Shown here in pieces: positions 43,918 through 52,073 of a stretch of DNA of 59,433 bases. A program made the translations under genes and the position numbers. Position 1 is the first letter of the stretch, and every line of letters begins with the position of its first letter. The stretch is from Chromatiales bacterium (GTDB lineage: Bacteria; Pseudomonadota; Gammaproteobacteria; Steroidobacterales; GCA-2729495): positions 1 through 59,433 of the forward strand of contig JAFIFS010000036.1 in assembly GCA_020831895.1 (NCBI GenBank), read 5' to 3'. The notes under the pieces are model-generated. The model saw only the letters and a list, made by a program, of their open reading frames with translations, was not told the origin of the DNA and did no database searches.

Positions 43918-46511
43918 CGGTCTCGCCAGGCCCAGGGTGCCCGGATCAGCGCCGGCAGTACGACCAGCATGCAGGCCAGCATCAGCGCGGTGCCAAGGCT
44001 GAGCACCAGTCCCATCGAGGCTGTGCCCGGGTGCGAGGACCAGAGCAGATTGCCGAAGCTGCAGACCGTGGTCAGTCCCGAAAACAGCACCGCCCGTGCT
44101 GTGCTGCTGGCCAGGGGCTGGCGGCGCATCTGCGGGTCCCGCGCAGCGCGGGAAACCATGTGGATGCCGCTGTCTACCCCGATGCCCAGCAGCAGGGGCA
44201 GGGCGATCACGTTGGCGAAATTGAACGGAACTCCGCTGGCGGCCATCACGGCGCCGGTCAGCAATGCCGCGAGCAGCAGTGGCGCCAGAACCAGCACCGC
44301 GGGCCGCAGTTCGCGCAGGACCAGCAGCAGTATGGTGGCGATGACGACCAGCGCGAGCAGGAACGCCTGCACGAAGGCCGTTACCACGGCATCACCTGCG
44401 CGCAGGCTCAGCACCGGCTCGTCCGTCGCATCCGGCGCGATCGCCTGGACAGCCTCGACAAATCGGCGCAGCGCTGCATTGTCGTCGATGTCCTCTGCGG
44501 CATACACGGCCACCCGCTGAAGACCGTCCGCGTTCTCCCAGCGGGCGCGCAGCTCCGGTGGGGGAGGTCCGCCGCCGGCCCAGGGGGCTTCAAGCGCCCG
44601 GGACAGCCGCTCCAGGTTCATCGGCAGTAGGCCCAGCAGTCGCTGCTCCAGCCCGGCAAGCCGGACCGCCATGTCAGCTTGCCCCGATACTTCGTCGATC
44701 CAGCGTCCCAGCCGGTCGGCAACCCGGGCTGTGCGACCGTCTGCATCGGGCATGTCCGCGAGGCGTGCGCGCAGACGTTCCATGGTTTCCAGCGCCTCGC
44801 CGTCGGCGACCAGCGGCGGATCCCCGAACTCGAGCGAAGCGCCCATCAGGATGCCGAGCTCCTCGATCAGGTCGAGCTTGTCGTCCGTGATCTGGGGCAG
44901 CAGGTCGGCCAGCGTCAGCGCCTCGCGAACCTCGGGCAACGCGGCAAGCCGGGTGGAGATCGCTGCGGCTGCCTCGGCGTCCGGCGCAAGCACGGTGATG
45001 TTCATCGGTGGTGTCGGGCTCTCCGCCATCAGCGCGCGCAGGGTGGCCACTGACTCGCTGTCCGGGTCGCGCAGATTCAGCGGATTGCGGTCGAACTGCA
45101 GCAGCGGCGCGAGCAGCAGGGCGACCAAGGCCAGGGCGAGCGTTGAGCGCCGTATCGCGGTCGCATGGCGTGCCGGCAGGCTGCTCAGCCGGTCGGCCAT
45201 GGACCCCGCGACGATGGGCTGCTGTGGCGGGGGCGCCGGCATCAGCATCAGCAGGCTGGGCAGCAGAAACACACTGAGCGCGAGGTTGATGAACATCCCG
45301 GTGCCGGAGATCAGTCCAAGTTCGGAGACGCCGGTGAAGGCGGTGGGCAGGAAGGCATAAAACCCCACTGCGGTAGACACCGCACACAGCACCAGTGAGC
45401 CGCCGATATCGTCCAGCGCCTGGCCCAGCGCGTGGCGCTGCGCCAGCCCCCAGCCCAGCAGCTCGCGGTAACGCAGGCACAGGTGGATGCTGTAGTCCAC
45501 GGCCAGGCCAATGTAGAGCACAGCGAAGGCTATGGATATCAGGTTCAGCTGGCCGATCGCGAGGGTCGCGAACCCGGCGGTCATGGACAGCCCGCTGATG
45601 AGCGTGACCAGAGTGGCGAGCACGAGCCAGACCGAGCGCAGGGCCAGCCAGAGCATCACCGTGACCATCAGCAGCGCAAGTATTCCGGCACGTTCCGCTC
45701 CGCTGCTGGCAGATTCCAGTTCCTCAAAGCCCAGAGCCGCATCACCCGTGATGCGTACGGTGATCCCCTGTTCCGGCAGCAGCCCGAGGGCGGCGACCGC
45801 CTCGCGCAGGAAGCGTATCCCGGGCTCGGCCGGAAACAGCTCGCTGAAGTCCAGCTCCGGTTTCACGAACAGGTAGCGGCGGCGGTCTTCCGGCGAGCCG
45901 CCGCCGCCGATCAGCAGCTCCTGCCAGGAGAGCTGCAGCGGCTGGGCGGCCAGGTCTGCGGCCAGGACCTGGTCCAGGCCATCCAGCAGCAACGCAAGCT
46001 CGTCACGGTCGTCGAGCCCAAGCTCCTCGAGAGCCAGGTCAAGCGTCCCGGCGAAGGTGGACAGTGCGGGTTCACGCGTCAGCCTGCCCAGGAAGGGCTG
46101 GACTTCAATGAGTCTCTCCGAGAGCTCCAGCAGCTCGGACTCGCTGTTCCACAGCAGCGCGTTATTCTCGAACCATTCCCCTGCACCAGCGAGGAAGATC
46201 TCGCTGTACAGGTCCGGGCGGACGGCCAGCTTCGCCGCCAGCCGTGCCGCAGCGAGTTCTGCCGCCTCGGGCCCGGGGCCGTCGACCACGATGACCAGCA
46301 TGTCGACATGGGCCGGGAACGCTTCGCGGTAACGCTCGTAGGCCGCGCGGAAGGGTAGCTCGGATGACAGCATCTGGGCCGTATCGGTGTTGATGCCGAT
46401 GTTGCGTGCCGTGAACAGCAGGGCCGTGGCGGCAAGCAGCAGGAAGGCGGCGACCACGAGGGGCGCGAGCAGCCGGGGCACCAGTGGGACATGGACTCGC
46501 GGCAGGTGCAT
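43914..46511 (-). CDS. hpnN: HpnN, RND/MMPL hopanoid transporter
   Basis: RND-superfamily transporter of the HpnN type, known in Rhodopseudomonas palustris to move hopanoids to the outer membrane. Its 865 residues have two halves, each with one membrane helix, a large periplasmic domain and a five-helix bundle. The first bundle contains ISGLSMTAGFATLAIGQLNL and AVDYSIHLCLRYRE; the second contains ANVIALPLLLGIGVDSGIHM with the conserved GVDSGIH. It is the first gene of the five-gene minus-strand operon and is divergent from ccoN. Confidence 0.88.
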   Translation of the reverse strand: MHLPRVHVPLVPRLLAPLVVAAFLLLAATALLFTARNIGINTDTAQMLSSELPFRAAYERYREAFPAHVDMLVIVVDGPGPEAAELAAARLAAKLAVRPDLYSEIFLAGAGEWFENNALLWNSESELLELSERLIEVQPFLGRLTREPALSTFAGTLDLALEELGLDDRDELALLLDGLDQVLAADLAAQPLQLSWQELLIGGGGSPEDRRRYLFVKPELDFSELFPAEPGIRFLREAVAALGLLPEQGITVRITGDAALGFEELESASSGAERAGILALLMVTVMLWLALRSVWLVLATLVTLISGLSMTAGFATLAIGQLNLISIAFAVLYIGLAVDYSIHLCLRYRELLGWGLAQRHALGQALDDIGGSLVLCAVSTAVGFYAFLPTAFTGVSELGLISGTGMFINLALSVFLLPSLLMLMPAPPPQQPIVAGSMADRLSSLPARHATAIRRSTLALALVALLLAPLLQFDRNPLNLRDPDSESVATLRALMAESPTPPMNITVLAPDAEAAAAISTRLAALPEVREALTLADLLPQITDDKLDLIEELGILMGASLEFGDPPLVADGEALETMERLRARLADMPDADGRTARVADRLGRWIDEVSGQADMAVRLAGLEQRLLGLLPMNLERLSRALEAPWAGGGPPPPELRARWENADGLQRVAVYAAEDIDDNAALRRFVEAVQAIAPDATDEPVLSLRAGDAVVTAFVQAFLLALVVIATILLLVLRELRPAVLVLAPLLLAALLTGAVMAASGVPFNFANVIALPLLLGIGVDSGIHMVSRAARDPQMRRQPLASSTARAVLFSGLTTVCSFGNLLWSSHPGTASMGLVLSLGTALMLACMLVVLPALIRAPWAWRDR

Positions 46512-46545
46512 CGTGGACAGGCCGGCTCACTGAAGATGGGCGCCA

Positions 46546-46573
46546 ACGATACCTTTGCGCCGTCCGAATGCAA
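46546..46573 (-). promoter_or_regulatory. candidate sigma70 promoter of the hpnN operon
   Basis: On the minus strand TTGCAT (complement of 46568-46573) and TATCGT (complement of 46546-46551) are 16 bases apart, ending about 35 bases upstream of the hpnN start. It lies in the 214-base gap between hpnN and ccoN. Confidence 0.45.
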
Positions 46574-46725
46574 GCCGCTCACTGCTATCCGTAGTTTCCC
46601 CTAGCCCTGCGCGGCAACAGCGTATTTCTGTGTGACGGGGCCGCCGCTACTGTTCCCGCGCCGATCCGCCCCGGGCCATGTTGCGGCCTGCCGCGAATGG
46701 CCGGCCCGCCTGACAGGACATATGC

Positions 46726-48153
46726 ATGGAAAACCAGCCAAGTACCTATAACGACCAGGTCGTCCGGCAGTTTGCGCTGATGACCATCGTCTGGGGGGTC
46801 GTCGGCATGGCGGTGGGGGTGTTGATCGCCGCCCAGCTGCTGTGGCCGGCCCTGAACTTCGACCTGCCCTGGCTCAGCTACGGCCGGATCCGTCCGCTGC
46901 ATACCAACGCGGTGATCTTCGCCTTCGGCGGCTCGGCCCTGTTCGCGACCTCGTACTACATCGTGCAGCGCACCTGCCATGTCCCGCTGTTCGCGCCGCG
47001 TTTGGCCTCGTTCACGTTCTGGGGCTGGCAGTCGATCATCCTTGCTGCCGCCATCACCCTGCCGCTGGGGATCACGCAGGGCAAGGAATACGCGGAACTG
47101 GAGTGGCCGATCGCGCTGTTCATCGCCGTGGTCTGGATCGCTTACGCCGTGGTGTTCTTCGGCACGATCATCAAGCGGCGCGTACAGCATATCTATGTGG
47201 CGAACTGGTTCTTCGCCGCCTACATCATCACCATCGCGGTGCTGCACATCGTCAACAACCTCGTGATTCCCGTGGGGCTCTGGAAGTCGTATCCCATCTA
47301 CTCCGGCGTGGTCGATGCGATGGTGCAGTGGTGGTACGGGCATAATGCCGTCGGCTTCTTCCTGACGGCTGCCTTCCTAGGGATGATGTACTACTTCGTC
47401 CCGAAGCAGGCCCAGCGCCCTATCTACTCCTACCGGCTCTCGGTGGTGCACTTCTGGGCGCTGATCTCGATCTACATGTGGGCCGGCCCCCACCACCTGC
47501 ACTACACCACGCTGCCCGACTGGGCGCAGTCGCTGGGCATGGTGTTCTCGCTGATGCTGCTGGCCCCGTCCTGGGGCGGGATGATCAATGGCATCATGAC
47601 TCTGTCGGGGGCCTGGCACAAGCTGCGTACGGACCCGATCCTGAAGTTCCTAATTGTCTCGCTCTCCTTCTACGGCATGACCACGTTCGAGGGGCCGATG
47701 ATGTCGATCAAGACGGTGAACGCGCTGTCTCACTACACCGACTGGACTGTGGGTCACGTCCATGCCGGTGCGCTGGGCTGGGTCGGTTTCATCAGTATCG
47801 GCTCGCTCTATGCGCTGATCCCGCGGCTCTGGGGACGCGAGCAGATGTACAGCATCAAGGCGATGGACCTGCATTTCTGGGTGGCGACGATCGGCGTCGT
47901 GCTTTACATCGCCTCGATGTGGATGGCCGGAGTGATGCAGGGCCTGATGTGGCGTGCTGTCAACGAGGACGGCACGCTGGCGTACACCTTCATCGAGAGC
48001 CTGAACGCCACCTACCCGTACTATGCCATCCGCCTGCTCGGTGGCGTGCTCTACCTCGGTGGCATGCTGATCATGGTCTGGAACGTCTGGAAGACGATTG
48101 CCGGCGCGGAGCGTCCGGTCGCCCAGCCCGTCGTGACCACTGTTTCGGCCTGA
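46726..48153 (+). CDS. ccoN: cbb3-type cytochrome c oxidase subunit I
   Basis: Catalytic subunit of the high-affinity cbb3 oxidase; it reduces O2 to water at a heme b-CuB site and pumps protons. Its 475 residues include about twelve helices. Metal ligands are visible: H59 (IRPLHTN, low-spin heme), H206 (WWYGHNAV), H256 and H257 (GPHHLHY, CuB) and H344 and H346 ([10 protein letters not shown]). ATG 46726 follows AGGA. It begins the ccoNOQP operon. The 214-base upstream gap has no recognisable FNR/ANR box (TTGAT-N4-ATCAA), although such genes are usually FNR-controlled. Confidence 0.96.
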   Translation: MENQPSTYNDQVVRQFALMTIVWGVVGMAVGVLIAAQLLWPALNFDLPWLSYGRIRPLHTNAVIFAFGGSALFATSYYIVQRTCHVPLFAPRLASFTFWGWQSIILAAAITLPLGITQGKEYAELEWPIALFIAVVWIAYAVVFFGTIIKRRVQHIYVANWFFAAYIITIAVLHIVNNLVIPVGLWKSYPIYSGVVDAMVQWWYGHNAVGFFLTAAFLGMMYYFVPKQAQRPIYSYRLSVVHFWALISIYMWAGPHHLHYTTLPDWAQSLGMVFSLMLLAPSWGGMINGIMTLSGAWHKLRTDPILKFLIVSLSFYGMTTFEGPMMSIKTVNALSHYTDWTVGHVHAGALGWVGFISIGSLYALIPRLWGREQMYSIKAMDLHFWVATIGVVLYIASMWMAGVMQGLMWRAVNEDGTLAYTFIESLNATYPYYAIRLLGGVLYLGGMLIMVWNVWKTIAGAERPVAQPVVTTVSA

Positions 48154-48163
48154 GGAGCCCGTC

Positions 48164-48772
48164 ATGCGCCATGATGTCGTAGAGAAAAATATCGGCCTGA
48201 TGGGCGTGCTGATCATCGTCGTGATCAGCCTCGGCGGCCTGGCCGAGATCGTTCCGCTGATGTTTTCGCCCAAGATCGTCGAGCCTGCCGAGGGCATTCG
48301 CCCCTACTCTGCGCTCGAGCTCGAGGGCAGGGATATCTACATCCGCGAGGGGTGCTACAACTGCCACTCGCAGATGATCCGCCCCTTCCGCGCCGAGACC
48401 GAGCGTTACGGTCACTACTCGCTGGCCGGCGAGAGCGTGTACGACCGTCCCTTCCAGTTCGGGTCCAAGCGCACGGGACCGGACCTGGCGCGTGTCGGCG
48501 GGCGGTACTCTGACGAGTGGCACCGGATTCACCTGATCAGACCCCGGGACCTGGTTCCGGAGTCGAACATGCCCGGCTATCCGTGGCTCGAGAACCGGCT
48601 GGTGAACCATGAGCGCACCCCGCGCAAGCTGCGCGCACTGCGCGCGCTCGGCCACCCGTATACGGACGAGGAGATTGCAGGTGCTGCGGCGGCGGTCGAG
48701 GGCAGGACGGAAATGGAGGCCCTGATCGCCTACCTGCAGGGCCTGGGCACCAACCTTCAGGGCCGGCGCTGA
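48164..48772 (+). CDS. ccoO: cbb3 oxidase monoheme subunit II
   Basis: Membrane-anchored monoheme cytochrome c that passes electrons to CcoN. The 202 residues begin with one membrane helix (about 8-33), followed by the heme site C64-x2-C67-H68 ([14 protein letters not shown]) and the axial-ligand region around NMPGYPWL (Met). It lies ten bases after ccoN. Confidence 0.96.
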   Translation: MRHDVVEKNIGLMGVLIIVVISLGGLAEIVPLMFSPKIVEPAEGIRPYSALELEGRDIYIREGCYNCHSQMIRPFRAETERYGHYSLAGESVYDRPFQFGSKRTGPDLARVGGRYSDEWHRIHLIRPRDLVPESNMPGYPWLENRLVNHERTPRKLRALRALGHPYTDEEIAGAAAAVEGRTEMEALIAYLQGLGTNLQGRR

Positions 48773-48775
48773 GTC

Positions 48776-48934
48776 ATGGAGATGGGTGTGGTTCGCGGGC
48801 TGCTGACGCTGGTGATGATCATCGCCTTCGCGGGCGTGGTCTTCTGGGCCTGGAGCAGCCGGCGACGCAAGGATTTCGAGGCGGCAGCCCGGATGCCCCT
48901 CGAGGACGAGCCGTCCGACAAGGAACGGTCATGA
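48776..48934 (+). CDS. ccoQ: cbb3 oxidase small subunit CcoQ
   Basis: A 52-residue single-helix protein (MEMGVVRGLLTLVMIIAFAG start) with a cytoplasmic Arg-rich and acidic tail (WSSRRRKDFEAAARMP, ending KERS). The position between ccoO and ccoP and the CcoQ-like pattern of helix plus charged tail identify it. In other bacteria CcoQ stabilises the complex. The start is 3 bases past the ccoO stop. Confidence 0.85.
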   Translation: MEMGVVRGLLTLVMIIAFAGVVFWAWSSRRRKDFEAAARMPLEDEPSDKERS

Positions 48935-48971
48935 TGCGGCGGCGTCTGCGCGCCCCGAAATGGAGCAAGAG

Positions 48972-49859
48972 ATGAGCGGGTTCTGGAGCTGGTTTGTCAT
49001 CACGCTGGTCGTGGTCAACGTACTGGCGGCCTGGTGGCTGATCTGGTGGACCTCGCGCCCGATCCCGCGCGAGGAGAGTGAAACCACGCAACACATCTGG
49101 GACGAGGACCTGGAGGAGTACAACAATCCTCTTCCGCGATGGTTCCTGAACCTGTTCTACCTGACCATCGTGTTCTCGGTGATCTATCTCGTGCTGTATC
49201 CGGGCCTCGGCAACTTCTCGGGCCTGCTCGGCTGGTCGCAGCAGGGCCAGTACCAGGCCGAGGTCGAGCAGGCAGAGGCACGCTTTGCCGAGCGCTTTGC
49301 GCGCTTCGCCGAGCTGAGCCTCGAGGAGCTGGCGCGCGAACCCGAGGCGCTGGCAGCAGGCCATAACCTGTACATGAACCACTGTGCCGCCTGTCATGGC
49401 TCCGATGCGCGCGGTGCCGTGGGATTCCCCAACCTGCGCGACGGTGACTGGCTCTGGGGTGGCTCACCCCGCGCGATCCGGGCCAGCATCGCCCGCGGGC
49501 GCACTGGCGTGATGCCGGGCTGGGAGGCGGTGCTCGGTGACCAGGGTATCGTGGAGGTGACCGAATTCACGCTGGCGCTCTCCGGCCGGGAGCATGATGC
49601 CGAACTGGCGACTGCCGGGGCTCCGCGTTACCAGCAGTTCTGCTCGGCCTGTCACGGGGAGTCGGGCCAGGGCAACACGTCCCTGGGTGCCGCCAGCCTC
49701 CGCAATGACCGCTGGGTCCACGGCGGAAGCCGGGAGCAGATCGCCGACGTGATCCGCAGGGGACGGACCAACATCATGCCGGCCCAGCTCCCGATACTGG
49801 GTGAACAGCGTGTGGACTTGGTGACGGCCTATGTTCTGAGCCTGAACCTGGAGGACTAG
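48972..49859 (+). CDS. ccoP: cbb3 oxidase diheme subunit III
   Basis: Diheme cytochrome c that accepts electrons from soluble cytochromes. I prefer the ATG at 48972 (MSGFWSWFVITLV) because GGAG at 48962-48965 lies 6 bases ahead; the ATG at 48960 has no site. The 295 residues have two N-terminal helices (about 6-27 and 57-77) and two heme sites: C138-x2-C141-H142 (MNHCAACHGS) and C224-x2-C227-H228 (CSACHGESG). Followed by a small membrane protein gene. Confidence 0.95.
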   Translation: MSGFWSWFVITLVVVNVLAAWWLIWWTSRPIPREESETTQHIWDEDLEEYNNPLPRWFLNLFYLTIVFSVIYLVLYPGLGNFSGLLGWSQQGQYQAEVEQAEARFAERFARFAELSLEELAREPEALAAGHNLYMNHCAACHGSDARGAVGFPNLRDGDWLWGGSPRAIRASIARGRTGVMPGWEAVLGDQGIVEVTEFTLALSGREHDAELATAGAPRYQQFCSACHGESGQGNTSLGAASLRNDRWVHGGSREQIADVIRRGRTNIMPAQLPILGEQRVDLVTAYVLSLNLED

Positions 49860-49863
49860 GGCC

Positions 49864-50142
49864 ATGGATCCGGGGCCAGAGGAGACGGGCAGCGAGATCG
49901 GCCCCTGGTCGCGGCGGCGGCAGGTGGTGGCTGCCATACTCTGGTCCTCGTTCCTGGCCGCCTGCGCCGGCAGCGTGCTGCTGTTCGGGCTGCTCGATCC
50001 GCTGGATGTCTTTGCGATCAGCACGCCCGCCCTTCCGGTCAGCCGGATGACCGGTTATGCGATCGGGTTTTTCTTCCTCTGGCTTGTAGCCGCGCTGGCA
50101 GCCTGGCTTGCCCGGACCCTGCTGGCCCGGCCCCGCCCATGA
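49864..50142 (+). CDS. 92-residue membrane protein in the cco operon
   Basis: I do not recognise this protein. It has two predicted membrane helices (about 22-46 and 65-88) and a basic end (RTLLARPRP). It overlaps ccoG by four bases (ATGA) and follows ccoP by four bases, so it is co-translated with the oxidase genes. It may be an accessory factor or assembly protein for the oxidase. A small transmembrane protein of this kind is not part of the standard ccoNOQP-ccoGHIS set. Confidence 0.7.
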   Translation: MDPGPEETGSEIGPWSRRRQVVAAILWSSFLAACAGSVLLFGLLDPLDVFAISTPALPVSRMTGYAIGFFFLWLVAALAAWLARTLLARPRP

Positions 50143-51512
50143 CCAGCCCCACCACGATCGAGCCGATGTATGCGTCAGCGCCCAAGATCTATCCGCGGGA
50201 GGTCAGCGGCCGGTTTGCCCGGCTGCGTGTGGCCGCGGTCTGGCTGCTCCTCGGGCTGTTTTACGCCGTGCCCTGGCTGCGCTGGGAGGGTCGGCAGGCT
50301 GTCCTGTTCGACCTGCCGGCGCGTCAATTCCATATCTTCGGGCTGACCTTCTGGCCGCAGGAGTTCCTGTTCATGGCCTGGCTGCTGGTGCTGGCGGCAC
50401 TGGCGCTCTTTTTCGTCACCGCCGTGGCAGGACGCCTCTGGTGCGGGTACGCCTGCCCCCAGACGGTCTGGACCGAGGCGTTCATCTGGATGGAGCGCCT
50501 GGCCGAGGGCCCGCGGCAGCGGCGGATCAAGCTGGATCGCGCGCCCTGGAACGCGGAAAAAGTGCTGCGCAAGTCGGCCAAGCACCTGATGTGGGTGCTG
50601 TTCGCGCTGTTCACCGGGTACACCTTTGTCGGCTACTTCACGCCGGTGGATGTGCTGGCAGGCCGGCTGCTGACTTTCGGCGCAGGCCCCTGGGAAACAT
50701 TCTGGGTGGGGTTTTACGCCTTCGCGACCTGGGGCAATGCCGGATTCCTGCGCGAGCAGGTCTGTCTCTACATGTGTCCTTACGCCCGTTTCCAGAGTGC
50801 GATGTTCGATCGCGACACGCTGATCATCAGCTATGACCTGGAACGAGGTGAGCCGCGGGGCAAGCGCGCGCGGGCGGCCTCCCGGACGGGCCTCGGTGAC
50901 TGCGTGGACTGCACGCTCTGTGTGCAGGCCTGCCCGACTGGTATCGACATCCGCGAAGGCCTGCAGTATGAGTGCATTGCCTGTGCGGCCTGCATCGATG
51001 CCTGCGACAGCGTGATGGACCGCATGGGTTACGACCGCGGCCTGATCCGTTACGCCACGCAGCGCTCGATGGATGGGGGCGAGTCCAGGGTGCTGCGCCC
51101 GCGCACCGTGATCTACGGCGTGCTGCTGCTGCTGCTCGCCGCTGCCTTCGTCGCTGCCATAGCCCTGCGTAGCCCGCTGGAACTCGAAGTGCTGCGTGAT
51201 CGCAACATGCTTTACCAGGAGATCGCCGGCGGGCGGATCGAGAACAGCTATACCGTCAGGCTGGTGAACAAGCGTCAGCAGCCGGTGGAAATCGAGCTTC
51301 GGGCAACCGGCCTGCCAGGCATCGAGCTGTCCGGAGCTGGGCCCGTGATCGAGCTCGGGCCGGGAGAGCTGCGCGCGCTGGGCGTGCGTATCTCCGCACC
51401 GGCCGGGGCTGCGCCGGGTGGTGGGCATGAAGTGACCGTCGAGGCGGCCGTACCCGGTGAGTCCCAGGTGATCCTAGGGCGGCGTACCCGGTTCTTCCTG
51501 CCTGCCAACTGA
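50139..51512 (+). CDS. ccoG: cbb3 maturation ferredoxin protein CcoG (FixG)
   Basis: Membrane-bound iron-sulfur protein that assists copper delivery and assembly of the cbb3 oxidase. Its 457 residues contain about five membrane helices, an N-terminal Cys pair in the first large loop (RLWCGYACPQTVW), two ferredoxin-type clusters around 250-300 (GDCVDCTLCVQACPTG and CIACAACIDACDSV), and a C-terminal immunoglobulin-like domain. First gene of ccoGHIS. Confidence 0.94.
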   Translation: MTSPTTIEPMYASAPKIYPREVSGRFARLRVAAVWLLLGLFYAVPWLRWEGRQAVLFDLPARQFHIFGLTFWPQEFLFMAWLLVLAALALFFVTAVAGRLWCGYACPQTVWTEAFIWMERLAEGPRQRRIKLDRAPWNAEKVLRKSAKHLMWVLFALFTGYTFVGYFTPVDVLAGRLLTFGAGPWETFWVGFYAFATWGNAGFLREQVCLYMCPYARFQSAMFDRDTLIISYDLERGEPRGKRARAASRTGLGDCVDCTLCVQACPTGIDIREGLQYECIACAACIDACDSVMDRMGYDRGLIRYATQRSMDGGESRVLRPRTVIYGVLLLLLAAAFVAAIALRSPLELEVLRDRNMLYQEIAGGRIENSYTVRLVNKRQQPVEIELRATGLPGIELSGAGPVIELGPGELRALGVRISAPAGAAPGGGHEVTVEAAVPGESQVILGRRTRFFLPAN

Positions 51513-51530
51513 ATACCGGAGGCCAATGCA

Positions 51531-52073
51531 ATGGAAATCATGCAGCAACAGGTAGCGGATCGCCCGGGGAGGCCCTGGTACCGCCATTACTGGGTCTGGC
51601 TGGTGATGCTGCCCCCGTTTGGCTCCATCGTGGCCGGCTTCACACTGCTGTTCCACGCGTTGGCCAGCCCCAATCCGCTGGTCGTCGACGATTACTCGCG
51701 CATTGTCCGTTACACGGAGCAGCGCCTGGAGCGGGATCGCGAAGCGGTTCGCCTGGGCGTCACTGCCGAGCTGGACATCAGGACCAGCGAGAGGGGCACC
51801 GAGGTGGCTGTGCTGGTTGCGCCCTTGTCTGTCCCGATGGATGGGCTCCAGCTGCGTTTCGTTCACCCGACACTGGATACCCTGGACCAGGCAGCGGCGC
51901 TGTTGCCGGACGGTGCCGGTGGCTGGATCGGGCAGCTCCCGATGCCTGTCGCCGGCCGCTACTACCTTCAGCTGGCGCCCGCGGGCGTGAGCTGGCGGCT
52001 GGCCGGCGAGTGGCAGGGCGAGCGCTCTGTCGTGCTGAGGCCCCCGGACCTGGTGGCCATCGATGTCCGCTGA
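51531..52073 (+). CDS. ccoH: FixH/CcoH family protein
   Basis: Accessory subunit of cbb3 assembly. The 180 residues have one N-terminal helix (about 20-45, HYWVWLVMLPPFGSIVAGF) and a periplasmic domain of the FixH type. The function is stabilising the oxidase in other species. Its end overlaps the ccoI start (52063-52073), so the two are co-translated. Confidence 0.88.
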   Translation: MEIMQQQVADRPGRPWYRHYWVWLVMLPPFGSIVAGFTLLFHALASPNPLVVDDYSRIVRYTEQRLERDREAVRLGVTAELDIRTSERGTEVAVLVAPLSVPMDGLQLRFVHPTLDTLDQAAALLPDGAGGWIGQLPMPVAGRYYLQLAPAGVSWRLAGEWQGERSVVLRPPDLVAIDVR

